DNA of 52,922 bases from Maccoyibacter sp900556645 (GTDB lineage Bacteria; Bacillota; Clostridia; Lachnospirales; Lachnospiraceae), in assembly GCA_958349535.1 (NCBI GenBank), contig CATWDJ010000012.1, positions 1-52,922 on the forward strand. Reading direction: 5' to 3'. This document shows positions 43,524 through 52,165 of this stretch, piece by piece. The notes under the pieces are model-generated. The model saw nothing but the letters and a program-made list of their open reading frames with translations. It had not been told where the DNA came from and searched no databases. Position numbers and translations under genes: made by a program. Positions within the stretch are counted from its first letter, which is position 1. The number at the start of each line of letters is the position of its first letter.

Positions 43524-43805
43524 CTAACTCAGATATACCCCAAAATTAGACCATAAATTTGTGACGTACTCTGTCAACTGGGTAAGCATCCATGACCCGA
43601 AAATCATCAGTCCGATAAATACTGCCAAAATTTTCGGCACAAAAGTCAATGTCTGCTCCTGTATGGAGGTTACTGTCTGGAATATACTGACCACCAATCC
43701 CACAATCAAAGATACCAACAGCAATGGTGCTGCCACAATAATAATGGTATAAATGGTCTGGCTGGCAATATCCAGAACCTCTCCCTGTGTAATCACATCT
43801 GTCAC
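43524..43805 (-). CDS. fliQ: Flagellar export gate protein FliQ
   Basis: The protein is 93 residues with two membrane helices: YTIIIVAAPLLLVSLIVGLVVSIFQ-type and FVPKILAVFIGLMIFGSWML. It is part of the FliP5FliQ4FliR1 channel. The start is a GTG. Either 43805 or 43796 is possible; the second gives 90 residues and better spacing from the GAGAGAGGG ribosome-binding site. Confidence 0.93.
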   Translation of the reverse strand: MTDVITQGEVLDIASQTIYTIIIVAAPLLLVSLIVGLVVSIFQTVTSIQEQTLTFVPKILAVFIGLMIFGSWMLTQLTEYVTNLWSNFGVYLS

Positions 43806-43821
43806 CCTCTCTCATTCCATG

Positions 43822-44640
43822 TCAATAGAATGTTTTTACTAAGTTTCCGATAACCAAATCCCATCCGTCTGCAAGAATAAACAATAATATCTTAAACGGA
43901 AGCGAAATCGTTGTTGGCGGAAGCATCATCATACCCATAGACATCAGAATTGATGACACCACCATATCAATGACAATAAACGGAATATAAATCAAAAATC
44001 CGATAATGAAAGCCGTCCTTAACTCACTGATGATAAAGGCTGGAATCAATACATTATTCGGAATATCCTCCTCTTCCTCGTAAGTCACATCTGCAATCTC
44101 ACAGAAAAGGTTGATGTCCTTTACCTGTGTCTGTCCATACATGAACTCACGAATGGGCTGCATTCCAATTTCCAGTGCCTGTTCCTGCGTAATTTCCCCT
44201 GCATCTAAAGGTTTGATTGCCTCCTCGTTAATCTGTGAAAATACCGGAGACATAATGAAAAGTGTCAGGAACAATGCCAGACCTATCAACACCTGATTGG
44301 GAGGCGAAGTCTGTGTACCGATGGCACTTCGCAAAAAATGCAGTACAATAATAATTCTGGTAAATGACGTAAGCATGATAAGAATGGACGGTGCCAAAGT
44401 TATCACTGTCAAAACCAGCAAAATACGGATTGGAGCCGAAAGGCTTCCCTCTCCATTGTTATAAACAATGGAAAAACCATTGTTTACATCCTCTGATGCC
44501 GTTGCCAAAACCTGTGTTTCTTCTGATTGTGGTGCCGCATATACTTTCTGTGAAAAAAAACACGCAGAAATAGCCAAAGCAATCACAACTGCCGCAAACA
44601 CCATGGAAACGACACAATATGCCTTCTTGAACTTTTTCAT
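43822..44640 (-). CDS. fliP: Flagellar export gate protein FliP
   Basis: The 272-residue protein has an N-terminal signal peptide (hydrophobic segment about 10-30, ending VYAAP), then the FliP body with ILLVLTVITLAPSILIMLTSFTRIIIVLHFLR, GTQTSPPNQVLIGLALFLT and LADGWDLVIGNLV. A loop of about 50 residues after the signal peptide is longer than average. It forms the core of the export channel and starts 9 bases after fliO. Confidence 0.95.
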   Translation of the reverse strand: MKKFKKAYCVVSMVFAAVVIALAISACFFSQKVYAAPQSEETQVLATASEDVNNGFSIVYNNGEGSLSAPIRILLVLTVITLAPSILIMLTSFTRIIIVLHFLRSAIGTQTSPPNQVLIGLALFLTLFIMSPVFSQINEEAIKPLDAGEITQEQALEIGMQPIREFMYGQTQVKDINLFCEIADVTYEEEEDIPNNVLIPAFIISELRTAFIIGFLIYIPFIVIDMVVSSILMSMGMMMLPPTTISLPFKILLFILADGWDLVIGNLVKTFY

Positions 44641-44649
44641 GTTATCTGC

Positions 44650-45033
44650 CTACTTCTTTGGCAGATGCTGTTTGATTTTGTTCAGAATATCCTGAAAACT
44701 CTCGCCTGCCTCTGCCTGTTTCATTACCTCATAAGTATCCAAGTCCTTCAACTGCTCCGACGTCAGAGTGGTGAGCATAGTAATCTCATCCTTTCCGATT
44801 CCGATAACCAGATAGACCTCTCCCGCCTCCACAATCTGTATGTATTTGTTCTGAGTCAGTTTCAGCGTTTCAATCACCCTGAGGTTCTTATTGTATGATT
44901 TTCCTCTCTGATAGCCTGCAATCCACTTAGTAGTAAAATAAGTCAATGCCAGTACAAAAACGAAAATCAGCAACACTCCCAATAGCTGCATAAAACTGCT
45001 AAAGCCGGAAGTCCTTGTCTGCAATAGTATCAT
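44650..45033 (-). CDS. fliO: Flagellar biosynthesis protein FliO/FliZ
   Basis: The protein of about 127 residues has one membrane helix (about 15-37) followed by a basic segment and the FliO domain with KNLRVIETLKLTQNKYIQIVEAGEVYLVIGIGKDEITML. FliO helps assemble the FliP ring. ATG 45033 lies just after the cheY stop; a TTG at 45042 is the alternative, and neither has a strong ribosome-binding site, so translation is probably coupled to cheY. Its place before fliP supports the call. Confidence 0.85.
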   Translation of the reverse strand: MILLQTRTSGFSSFMQLLGVLLIFVFVLALTYFTTKWIAGYQRGKSYNKNLRVIETLKLTQNKYIQIVEAGEVYLVIGIGKDEITMLTTLTSEQLKDLDTYEVMKQAEAGESFQDILNKIKQHLPKK

Positions 45034-45034
45034 A

Positions 45035-45397
45035 TTAACCAACTACTTTTTTTACAGCTTCAATAACACGTTCTGCCTGGAACGGTTTTACAATAAAGTC
45101 CTTGGCTCCTGACTGAATGGCTTCGATAACCATTGCCTGCTGTCCCATTGCTGAACACATGATAACAGCTGCGTTTGCGTCGGCTTCTTTAATCTTTTTC
45201 AGTGCCTGAATTCCATCCATCTCCGGCATGGTAATATCCATAAGGACTAAATCCGGTTTGGTTTCGTTGTATTTCTCAACCGCTTTCAAACCATTTTCAG
45301 CCTCTCCTGCAATATTGTAGCCGTTTTTTGTAAGAATGTCCTTAATCATCATTCTCATAAATGCTGCATCATCACAAATTAAAATATTCTTTGCCAT
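45035..45397 (-). CDS. cheY: Chemotaxis response regulator CheY
   Basis: The 120-residue single receiver domain has the acidic pair CDDAAFMR, phospho-accepting Asp in LVLMDITMPEMDG, the Thr/Ser switch position in CSAMGQ and Lys in FIVKPF. Phosphorylated CheY binds FliM and FliY to control rotation. Its location between fliY and fliO is the Bacillus/Clostridia arrangement. Confidence 0.95.
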   Translation of the reverse strand: MAKNILICDDAAFMRMMIKDILTKNGYNIAGEAENGLKAVEKYNETKPDLVLMDITMPEMDGIQALKKIKEADANAAVIMCSAMGQQAMVIEAIQSGAKDFIVKPFQAERVIEAVKKVVG

Positions 45398-45432
45398 ATT
45401 GTTATCTCCTTGTTTCTATTTCTTTGTTAATA

Positions 45433-46590
45433 TTACTTTACTATCTCAGTGATTCGAATACCAAAGCTTTCCTCGATAACCACTACTTCACCTTTTGCCA
45501 CATACTTTCCGTTTACCAGAACGTCGATTGGCTCACCTGCTATCTTGTTCAGCTCGATAATCGTTCCCGGTGCAAAATCCAGAATATCCTGAATAGACTT
45601 GCTGGTACGTCCCAATTCTACGGTTACCTCCAGTGGAACATCCATAATCAAATCAATATTTTCCTTTTGGAATGCTCCTCCCAAGTCTCCCATAAACGGT
45701 TGGAACTGTGCCGGCTGTACATTGACCTGCTGTTGTGGTGCATACATCTGAGACATATCCGGCATCATCGGTTGTCCCATCATCGGTTGTCCCATCATCG
45801 GCTGCCCCTGCATCTGCTGTGGCATTGGCTGCGGTGCCGGCTGTGGACTAGGCTGTGCTGCCTGTTGTGGTGCCTGAGGCTCTGCCGGAGCTTCCGGTGC
45901 CATGGATGCAGAATCCACTTCCATATTCTGAGTTACGCTTGCACACATTTCTCTTGCAAATGAGATTGGATACAACTGCATAATCTCGCTGTTTACCAAA
46001 TCTCCGATTTCCATCTTAAAGGAAATCTTCACAAAGTTTCCCAAGAGAAATTCATCTATGGAACCCTCGTCTACACTCATCTGCAAATCTATCAAATCCG
46101 CCTGTGGCGGGCTGATATCAATGGTCTTGTTCAACATGGATGACATGGAGGTTGCAGAGGAACCCATCATCTGGTTCATAGCTTCACATATGGCACTCAA
46201 ATGTAACTCTCCAAGCTCGCCGTCTGTATTGGTTCCATCTCCACCCATCATCAGGTCTGTAATAATTTTAACATCATTTTCTCTTAAAACCAAGAGGTTA
46301 CTTCCATCCAAGCCTACGGTATAAGCAATCCGAATGAAAACACATGGCTTTTCATGATCTCTTACTACATCTTCCCATGTAGCTTCGGTTACCACCGGTG
46401 TAGAAATCTCTACCCTCCGGTTTACCAGCGAGAATAATGTAGTTGCCGCAGTTCCCATGCTGATATTTGCAATTTCCCCAATGGCATCAATTTCATTCTC
46501 TGTCAACGAAGATTCTGCCGCCGGCTCGGAAGATGGTGCCGCATCATTCAGCAACGCATTGATTTCTTCCTGCGATAGTATTCCATCCAT
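45433..46590 (-). CDS. fliY: Flagellar switch protein and CheY-P phosphatase FliY
   Basis: The 385-residue protein has an N-terminal CheY-binding peptide (LSQEEINALLN) and a CheC-like domain with two ExxN phosphatase helices: IGEIANISMGTAATTL near 38 and ICEAMNQMMGSSATSM near 135. A Pro/Gln/Met-rich linker (about 230-295) contains three GQPMM repeats, and a C-terminal FliN domain follows. It belongs to the C-ring and dephosphorylates CheY-P there. The linker is encoded by a 15-bp tandem repeat and is rather long. Both ExxN sites look active. Confidence 0.94.
   Translation of the reverse strand: MDGILSQEEINALLNDAAPSSEPAAESSLTENEIDAIGEIANISMGTAATTLFSLVNRRVEISTPVVTEATWEDVVRDHEKPCVFIRIAYTVGLDGSNLLVLRENDVKIITDLMMGGDGTNTDGELGELHLSAICEAMNQMMGSSATSMSSMLNKTIDISPPQADLIDLQMSVDEGSIDEFLLGNFVKISFKMEIGDLVNSEIMQLYPISFAREMCASVTQNMEVDSASMAPEAPAEPQAPQQAAQPSPQPAPQPMPQQMQGQPMMGQPMMGQPMMPDMSQMYAPQQQVNVQPAQFQPFMGDLGGAFQKENIDLIMDVPLEVTVELGRTSKSIQDILDFAPGTIIELNKIAGEPIDVLVNGKYVAKGEVVVIEESFGIRITEIVK
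45763..45807. repeat. Three tandem 15-bp repeats in fliY
   Basis: The unit CATCATCGGTTGTCC (plus strand) occurs at 45763-45777 and 45778-45792 exactly, and at 45793-45807 with two changes. It encodes GQPMM on the minus strand. Copy number changes would keep the frame and alter linker length. Confidence 0.9.
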
Positions 46591-46594
46591 TATC

Positions 46595-47575
46595 TCACTG
46601 CTCCTCTCTTATAATTGATGTAACTCTCACTGCGTATTTGTCACCGGACGCTCCCGGCAACGCAGTAAACTTCTTAATATTTCCCACAAAAACATCCAAC
46701 TCATCATCCACTTTGGTATCCAACCGGATAATATCCCCCGGTTGCAATGTAGAAAAATCGCTGACCGATATGGAACTGGTTCCCAACACGGCTTTGATTG
46801 GAATGGATGCTTTTGATATCAGGCTCTCGATGGCATCCATATATTGCTGCTCATCCCGATCCTGCATGGTTGAATACCAGTACTTGGTATTCAATTTATC
46901 CATAACATCTTCTAAGGTAAGATACGGTAGACAGATATTCATCAACCCTTCCACATCTCCTACCTTGATATTGATAGTGACAATGGCTATCATCTCACTT
47001 GGGGATATAATCTGAGCAAACTGTGAATTTGTTTCAATTCGCTCCAGCCGCGGATGAATGTCCACAACATTTTCCCAAGGTTCTCTCAACAGATTAACAC
47101 AAACGGTCAGGATTCTCTCGATAATCAACAGCTCTATCTCTGAAAATTCTCTGGTTTTATCCAGCGGTTCTCCCGCTCCTCCCAACATTCTGTCTACCAT
47201 GGCATAGCCCAGATTCGACGCTATCTCCAGAATGATATTTCCCTTTAAGGGAGCGAAATTGATAATTCCCAAAAGCACCGGATTGGACAGTGCATTGGAG
47301 AACTCAGAATAAGAAACTGCCTCCGAGTTCATGACCTCCACCTGAATGGTCTTCCGCAAATACACCGGAAGGTTGGTGGAAAGCAATCTGCCATAATGCT
47401 CAAATATAATTTCAAGAGTACGCAGATGTTCTTTGGAGAATTTTGCCGGTCTTGCAAAGTCATAATTTTTAACCTGCTTCTCATCACTGTCTTTAATTTC
47501 TTCTGCATCCAATTCACCACTGCTTAACGCCTGCAGCAAATTGTCTATCTCATTTTGCGATAAGACCTCGCCCAT
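46595..47575 (-). CDS. fliM: Flagellar motor switch protein FliM
   Basis: The 326-residue C-ring protein has an N-terminal CheY-binding LSQNEIDNLLQ, a middle CheC-like domain with GYAMVDRMLGGAGEP (the GGxG motif for FliG contact) and a C-terminal FliN-like domain (LGTSSISVSDFSTLQPGDIIRLD). It lies 4 bases before fliY, its partner in the switch. Confidence 0.96.
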   Translation of the reverse strand: MGEVLSQNEIDNLLQALSSGELDAEEIKDSDEKQVKNYDFARPAKFSKEHLRTLEIIFEHYGRLLSTNLPVYLRKTIQVEVMNSEAVSYSEFSNALSNPVLLGIINFAPLKGNIILEIASNLGYAMVDRMLGGAGEPLDKTREFSEIELLIIERILTVCVNLLREPWENVVDIHPRLERIETNSQFAQIISPSEMIAIVTINIKVGDVEGLMNICLPYLTLEDVMDKLNTKYWYSTMQDRDEQQYMDAIESLISKASIPIKAVLGTSSISVSDFSTLQPGDIIRLDTKVDDELDVFVGNIKKFTALPGASGDKYAVRVTSIIREEQ

Positions 47576-47623
47576 GCAATCCTCACCACCTGTCTACTCT
47601 TACTTTCCTAACCTCTGTCTTAC

Positions 47624-48136
47624 TTACTGGCATGTCACACTGGAGAATCCCACGCTTACAATAAAATCCGAATCAAACAATCCCTGCAGATTGCTGAGAA
47701 TCTCATCCTGAACCTCCTGCTGATTATCCCGGAATTCTTCATATGTATAACTAGATACTACGTTGTTAACCTCATTTTTGATGATACTTTCTTTTTCACT
47801 GATTTTCTCACCATATTCCTTGTAGCCGTCACTTTTGGTATCCATGGAAATGGACGCCTTTAAAACCACATAATGGGCTTTGTCATCCGCACCCTGCTTG
47901 AAATTGATGGTCATGTCATCTTCCAAATCATAAGTGGCAATCTGACTCATCGGTACGCTGGAAGATTTGTTTTTCTTTCCGCCCTCCAATTCCAGACTGA
48001 TAGCGGAACTGATGGTATCCACCAGCTGATTTGTTTTCTTTACCGACGGGATAATGGAAAATGCAAGTACCGCTGTTAATATGATATTCACAAACACTAA
48101 AGCTAGTATCAAAACTGACATTAAATTTTTCTTCAT
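47624..48136 (-). CDS. fliL: Flagellar basal body protein FliL
   Basis: The 170-residue protein has one N-terminal membrane helix (about 6-30) and a periplasm-side (outer) domain with YDLEDDMTINFKQGADDKAHYVVLKASI. FliL surrounds the stator and stabilises torque. It lies between motB and fliM, as usual. A 48-base gap to fliM is slightly wider than others nearby but has no clear terminator. Confidence 0.92.
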   Translation of the reverse strand: MKKNLMSVLILALVFVNIILTAVLAFSIIPSVKKTNQLVDTISSAISLELEGGKKNKSSSVPMSQIATYDLEDDMTINFKQGADDKAHYVVLKASISMDTKSDGYKEYGEKISEKESIIKNEVNNVVSSYTYEEFRDNQQEVQDEILSNLQGLFDSDFIVSVGFSSVTCQ

Positions 48137-48147
48137 GTTCTACCTCT

Positions 48148-48981
48148 CTATTCGCCTTCCATAGAATTATAAGAATTGTAAATCTTAATCTCTACTCTTC
48201 GGTTTCTCGCCCGCCCCTCCGGCGTAGAATTATCTGCCACAGGAACATAATCACCTCGTCCCGAGGATTTAATCAATCCTGGATTCAGCGACGTAATCTC
48301 CCGAATATAATCTGCTACTGTAAGTGCACGGTACATGGACAGCACATTGTTATTCTCATATTTGCCGCCGCTTATCGGCACATTATCTGTGTGTCCCTCT
48401 ATTTCAATAATATTCTGATTATAATTATTCAGAATTGCTCCTATCTTATCAACCAACGGGTAGGCATTTTCCCGAATATCAGAAGAACCGGAATCAAACA
48501 ATAATGCTCCATTCAAGGTCAGCAACACATACTGGGCATTAAAATCTACCTCCACCTGATCCTGAATACCTCCGGCTTCTGCCATTTTCTCAATTTCCTC
48601 TGCCATTTCCTCTGATTCTGCCAGAGCCTGTTCCTGATAGGCTTCCTCCACGCTCTGCTGAGACTGGTTGTTTTGCGTATCATTTTCATTTTCTGTTTCA
48701 GAATCGGAATTCGTATCCTCTTTGTAATAATTATCCAAAAGTTCCAGTTGGCTTACACCTGCGGATACCATCTGTCCTTCACCCACGGAAGAACCACCTG
48801 AGGGAAGGATACTGAAACTGCTCTGCATAGATGCTACAATCATTTCAAACTTCTGTGCATCCACTGTTGACATTGAGAACAGCAACACGAAAAAGCACAG
48901 TAACAAATTCATCAAGTCACTAAACGTCGTCATCCATGCCGGTGAACCCTTTGGTGCCTCTTCCCGTTTCTTTTTTGTCAC
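48148..48981 (-). CDS. motB: Stator protein MotB
   Basis: The 277-residue stator subunit has one membrane helix with the proton (or sodium) binding aspartate at Asp22 (TFSDLMNLLLCFFVLLFS). A plug region and an acidic, Gln/Asn/Ser/Glu-rich linker (about 85-140) follow, then an OmpA-like peptidoglycan-binding domain with IEIEGHTDNVP and GRARNRRVEIKI. The start is GTG at 48981, overlapping the motA stop by one base; GGAGGTG inside the end of motA is its ribosome-binding site. The ion used cannot be read from this alone. Confidence 0.95.
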   Translation of the reverse strand: MTKKKREEAPKGSPAWMTTFSDLMNLLLCFFVLLFSMSTVDAQKFEMIVASMQSSFSILPSGGSSVGEGQMVSAGVSQLELLDNYYKEDTNSDSETENENDTQNNQSQQSVEEAYQEQALAESEEMAEEIEKMAEAGGIQDQVEVDFNAQYVLLTLNGALLFDSGSSDIRENAYPLVDKIGAILNNYNQNIIEIEGHTDNVPISGGKYENNNVLSMYRALTVADYIREITSLNPGLIKSSGRGDYVPVADNSTPEGRARNRRVEIKIYNSYNSMEGE

Positions 48982-49787
48982 TATTCGTCACCTCCGGCTC
49001 CGCCTTCAGAGGAAAATCCTTCTCTTACCACCGGAGATAAGAATGATTTCAGTTTTTCTTCTATAACACGTGGATTTTCTCCTGCCTGAATAGACAAAAG
49101 GCCTTCTACTGTTACTTCCTTCATCATAATTTCATTTGCATTCAAGGTCTTTAGCTTTTCTGCTGTAGGACTGCAAATCCAGTTCGCAATCAATGAACCA
49201 TACAAAGTTGTAATCAACGCTGTTGCCATGGATGGTCCAATCGCAGACGGGTCATCCATCTTATTTAACATATTAATAAGACCGATCAGCGTTCCAATCA
49301 TTCCCCAGGCAGGACCAAGTTCTCCCCATTTTTCCCAGAATCCGATTACCTTCTTATGTCGGTCTTCCACACATACTAAATCTGTTTCTAATATTCCTCT
49401 TACCAATTCAGGATCCGTACCGTCTACTACCAGCATAATTCCTTTTTTCAGGAACGTATCCTCTATTCCTGTTGCCGCCTCTTCCAACGCCAATAAGCCT
49501 TCTTTTCTAGCTATATTCGATAAATTGATAATATTTCGTATTACTTCACCGGCATCTGCTGTCTCCGTCTTAAAAATCAGCTTCATACCCTTCAGACCAT
49601 TGATAAAATCCGGCACCTTATTCGACATCAACACACCGCAAAGAGAACCTCCAATTGTAATGACAACGGAAGGTATATCGATAAAATCTCCAAACGCGGA
49701 AACTCCACCACTTGTTATAATACCAACAACAACCATGACCAATCCAAGAACGAGACCTGCCAAAGATGCAATATCCAATCTGTCCAC
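48981..49787 (-). CDS. motA: Stator protein MotA
   Basis: The 268-residue stator subunit has four membrane helices and the cytoplasmic torque loop (about 75-150, with charged KGLKGMKLIFK and RKEGLLALEEA). The conserved prolines sit in GELGPAWGMIGTLIGLI. The annotated start is GTG at 49787; TTG at 49778 gives MDIASLAG, closer to most family members, with AGGTGG well spaced before it, and may be the real start. The 235-base gap upstream holds a hairpin and no flbD gene. Confidence 0.95.
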   Translation of the reverse strand: MDRLDIASLAGLVLGLVMVVVGIITSGGVSAFGDFIDIPSVVITIGGSLCGVLMSNKVPDFINGLKGMKLIFKTETADAGEVIRNIINLSNIARKEGLLALEEAATGIEDTFLKKGIMLVVDGTDPELVRGILETDLVCVEDRHKKVIGFWEKWGELGPAWGMIGTLIGLINMLNKMDDPSAIGPSMATALITTLYGSLIANWICSPTAEKLKTLNANEIMMKEVTVEGLLSIQAGENPRVIEEKLKSFLSPVVREGFSSEGGAGGDE

Positions 49788-49814
49788 CTACCTATTCCAA
49801 GTCCTATTATTCAT
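49788..49814 (-). other. Possible 8-codon leader ORF abutting motA
   Basis: ATG at 49814 opens MNNRTWNR and its TAG is directly followed, in the same frame, by the GTG start of motA. AGGGA lies about 10 bases before the ATG. It may be chance, but a terminating ribosome here would deliver itself to the motA start. Confidence 0.25.
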
Positions 49815-49965
49815 CTTAAAATCCCTATACACATCTTACTAGATTTTTCGTTCCTTGTCTACGTTATTTGCGATAATTTTTACTTGTTTTGACAATTATT
49901 TAAGAAAAAAACACATGTTTTGGAAGTTTTTGTATCAAAATTCTTCTATATGCGTTCTCTACAAG

Positions 49966-50000
49966 ATATAGGGGAGGGATAAATTATCCCTCCCCTATAT
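49966..50000. other. Long perfect hairpin after flgE
   Basis: A 16-bp uninterrupted stem has arms ATATAGGGGAGGGATA and TATCCCTCCCCTATAT and a 3-base loop. It lies 23 bases after the flgE stop. On the minus strand it is followed by CTTGTAGAG, so there is no U-tract; on the plus strand it is followed by T-rich sequence (from 50004). It is likely a 3'-end stability or pausing element for flgE mRNA, or a terminator for opposite-strand reading. Confidence 0.65.
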
Positions 50001-50022
50001 ATCTGTTTTTCTATTTTTCAGA

Positions 50023-51675
50023 TTATCGTTTTAAATTGATTAATTCTTCCAAAAGTGTATCGGATGTGGTAATGATTCTGGAGTTTGCCTGGAAACCTCT
50101 CTGTGTGGTAATCATGTCCGTAAATTCTGTAGATAAATCTACATTTGACATTTCTAATGTTCCGGTGGACATACTTCCACCGTTGGCTGTGATATCCACA
50201 CCAATTCCATCAAAATCTCCTGAGTTTAGGGTTGCTATGTAACAGTTATCTCCAACTTTTTCCAGACCCATGGCATTTGCAAACTGTGCCACCGCAATCT
50301 GACCTAACAGCACGGTATTTCCATTGTCATAGGAACCGTAGATTTTACCATTGTTATCTACAAACAAACCTATCATATCTCCCAGTTTTTTTCCTTTTCC
50401 AGTAGCACCGTCAATGTCTCCCGGTTTCGTTCCCAGAGTAGAAACACCACCGTTATCAAACCATTTGGTCTGTGAAAAATCAATGTCTATATTGGCAAAC
50501 TGCCCACCAATAGAATCCTTCAGATTTAAGAATACATTGTCCTGACCCTGTGCTCCCACATACTCAAACACACCGGTGGTATCATTAAACTTCAAATTGT
50601 AACTGGAACTAGGCACATCTGCCGTTACCACGCCGTCAGTTACCGTTACATTTTTAGCAAAGTTAGAAACCCCAAATGCCTCTGCCATCGTCTTGGTTTC
50701 ACCGCCTGGCACCTGAGTATATCCGTTTACCGCATCTCCGGTAACTTCCAGCAACGAATTGCTTACTGCATTATACTGATATAATTTTCCGTTGTTTTCA
50801 AACACATTATTTGGTGCATCACTTACAGACCAACCTGCCTTCGGAGAATAAGTGGTGTTAGTTGTCTTTTGAACTCCAAAAATAGTAGCCAGATACTCTG
50901 GGTCGTAAGTTTCGCTTACCGCGTCATATTTTGTCTGGTCTAAAATAGACTGATTATTGGCATCCAGAATATCACTCAGCTCTACGGTATACATTCCGGT
51001 GTCTCTATTGCTTTCCTTTACAGAAAATTTTGCAACGTAGGAATAACCTAATGCATCATAAAAATTCAAGCTCATGGTGTAACCCTTTGCACTGGTTACA
51101 TCGCTGCTGTTTTTATCCAGTACGCCTGAGCAGACTCCGTTCACGGTAGCCTCCGGTGCGGAAGTACGGTTTACATCGCTCATAATACGCAAAGCTGATA
51201 CCGTATCCTTTTTGATATCACCGGTGGTAGGGTCTACCTGCCATCCCATGACGTTATATCCGGTAGATGACATACAGAGATTTCCTGCTCCATCCACATA
51301 GAAAGAACCGGCTCTTGTAAACTGTGTTCCGGAACCACTATTTACGATGAAGAAACTGGTTGCCGAATTACTGTCGTTTAATTTCAAGTCAAAAGCTCCG
51401 CCGGTAGTCTGGGAAGCTCCTGCTCCTGTAATATTTACAGAGGTGGAACCGGTGGAAACACCGAGACCAATCTGTTTTGGGTTAATACCACCGGTACCGG
51501 TCAGGGCATTTGCCCCGGATGCACCGGAGGTTGTCTGGTACATAATTTCACTGAATGTTACGGAAGAAGATTTGAACGCAACGGTATTTACGTTCGCAAT
51601 GTTGTTACCGATGACATCCATCTTTGTCTGGTGTGTTTTTAATCCCGATACACCAGAATATAATGCTCTCATCAT
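50023..51675 (-). CDS. flgE: Flagellar hook protein FlgE
   Basis: The protein is 550 residues. It begins with the rod-type N-terminus MMRALYSGVSGLKTHQTKM and DVIGNNIANVNTVAFK, and ends with EMSNVDLSTEFTDMITTQRGFQANSRIITTSD, the conserved coiled-coil ends of hook and rod proteins. The central part, including the FlgE D2 region near 140-260 and a further variable insert to about 470, is larger than in Bacillus or Salmonella (about 260-400 residues in total), so the hook surface domain is enlarged. AGGAGG lies about 9 bases before the ATG. A hairpin follows the stop codon. Confidence 0.95.
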   Translation of the reverse strand: MMRALYSGVSGLKTHQTKMDVIGNNIANVNTVAFKSSSVTFSEIMYQTTSGASGANALTGTGGINPKQIGLGVSTGSTSVNITGAGASQTTGGAFDLKLNDSNSATSFFIVNSGSGTQFTRAGSFYVDGAGNLCMSSTGYNVMGWQVDPTTGDIKKDTVSALRIMSDVNRTSAPEATVNGVCSGVLDKNSSDVTSAKGYTMSLNFYDALGYSYVAKFSVKESNRDTGMYTVELSDILDANNQSILDQTKYDAVSETYDPEYLATIFGVQKTTNTTYSPKAGWSVSDAPNNVFENNGKLYQYNAVSNSLLEVTGDAVNGYTQVPGGETKTMAEAFGVSNFAKNVTVTDGVVTADVPSSSYNLKFNDTTGVFEYVGAQGQDNVFLNLKDSIGGQFANIDIDFSQTKWFDNGGVSTLGTKPGDIDGATGKGKKLGDMIGLFVDNNGKIYGSYDNGNTVLLGQIAVAQFANAMGLEKVGDNCYIATLNSGDFDGIGVDITANGGSMSTGTLEMSNVDLSTEFTDMITTQRGFQANSRIITTSDTLLEELINLKR

Positions 51676-51751
51676 AATGAATGACCTCCTATCGCGGTCC
51701 GCAAACTGTCTTATCTGTCAGTCAAAGACATTAGCTTCCTAAAAGGTCCAG

Positions 51752-52153
51752 CTAAATAATTACGGCTCCGTCAATGTTTGTAAAAATATTTTCTGTGGCT
51801 TCCTGTTGGTCGATTGCCGTTACCACTGTCTTGTTTGGTACATTTACAATAAATGCCAACGAATCCACAAGTACTAAAGACTCGTTAATTCCTTTTTCAC
51901 TTGCCTTTTGAACTCCTGATTCCAACCGGACATTCTGTTCATCCGTTAAGTTGATGTTCCGGCTCTCCAGCCTCATGGCTGCATGTTTTGAGAATTTCAG
52001 TTCCGACGTTTCCGTCAATCCCTGCTTTTGTCTTAAAATCTCTTCAAAAGATATATCGGAACTTTCTGTCGGATGATTAACACTTTTTTGATTTAAATAC
52101 TGGTCAGAAACCTGTTCAATGGAAGTAAACTGTTGTCCTATCCGATTCATCAT
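51752..52153 (-). CDS. TIGR02530-type flagellar operon protein
   Basis: The 133-residue protein has the conserved C-terminal half of the TIGR02530 family: LKFSKHAAMRLESRNINLTDEQNVRLESGVQKASEKGINESLVLVDSLAFIVNVPNKTVVTAI. It is found between flgD and flgE in many Clostridia and Bacilli. Function is unproven; position suggests a hook assembly helper. The gap to flgE (76 bases) is longer than others here but shows no terminator. Confidence 0.9.
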   Translation of the reverse strand: MMNRIGQQFTSIEQVSDQYLNQKSVNHPTESSDISFEEILRQKQGLTETSELKFSKHAAMRLESRNINLTDEQNVRLESGVQKASEKGINESLVLVDSLAFIVNVPNKTVVTAIDQQEATENIFTNIDGAVII

Positions 52154-52165
52154 TCCATCTCCCTT

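Noticed and set aside
45763..45807. CRISPR-like array
   Set aside because: The repeats are adjacent without spacers and encode part of FliY.
49788..50022. Degraded flbD gene between flgE and motA
   Set aside because: None of the three minus-strand frames shows the FlbD pattern, and half of the gap is occupied by the hairpin and AT-rich leader.
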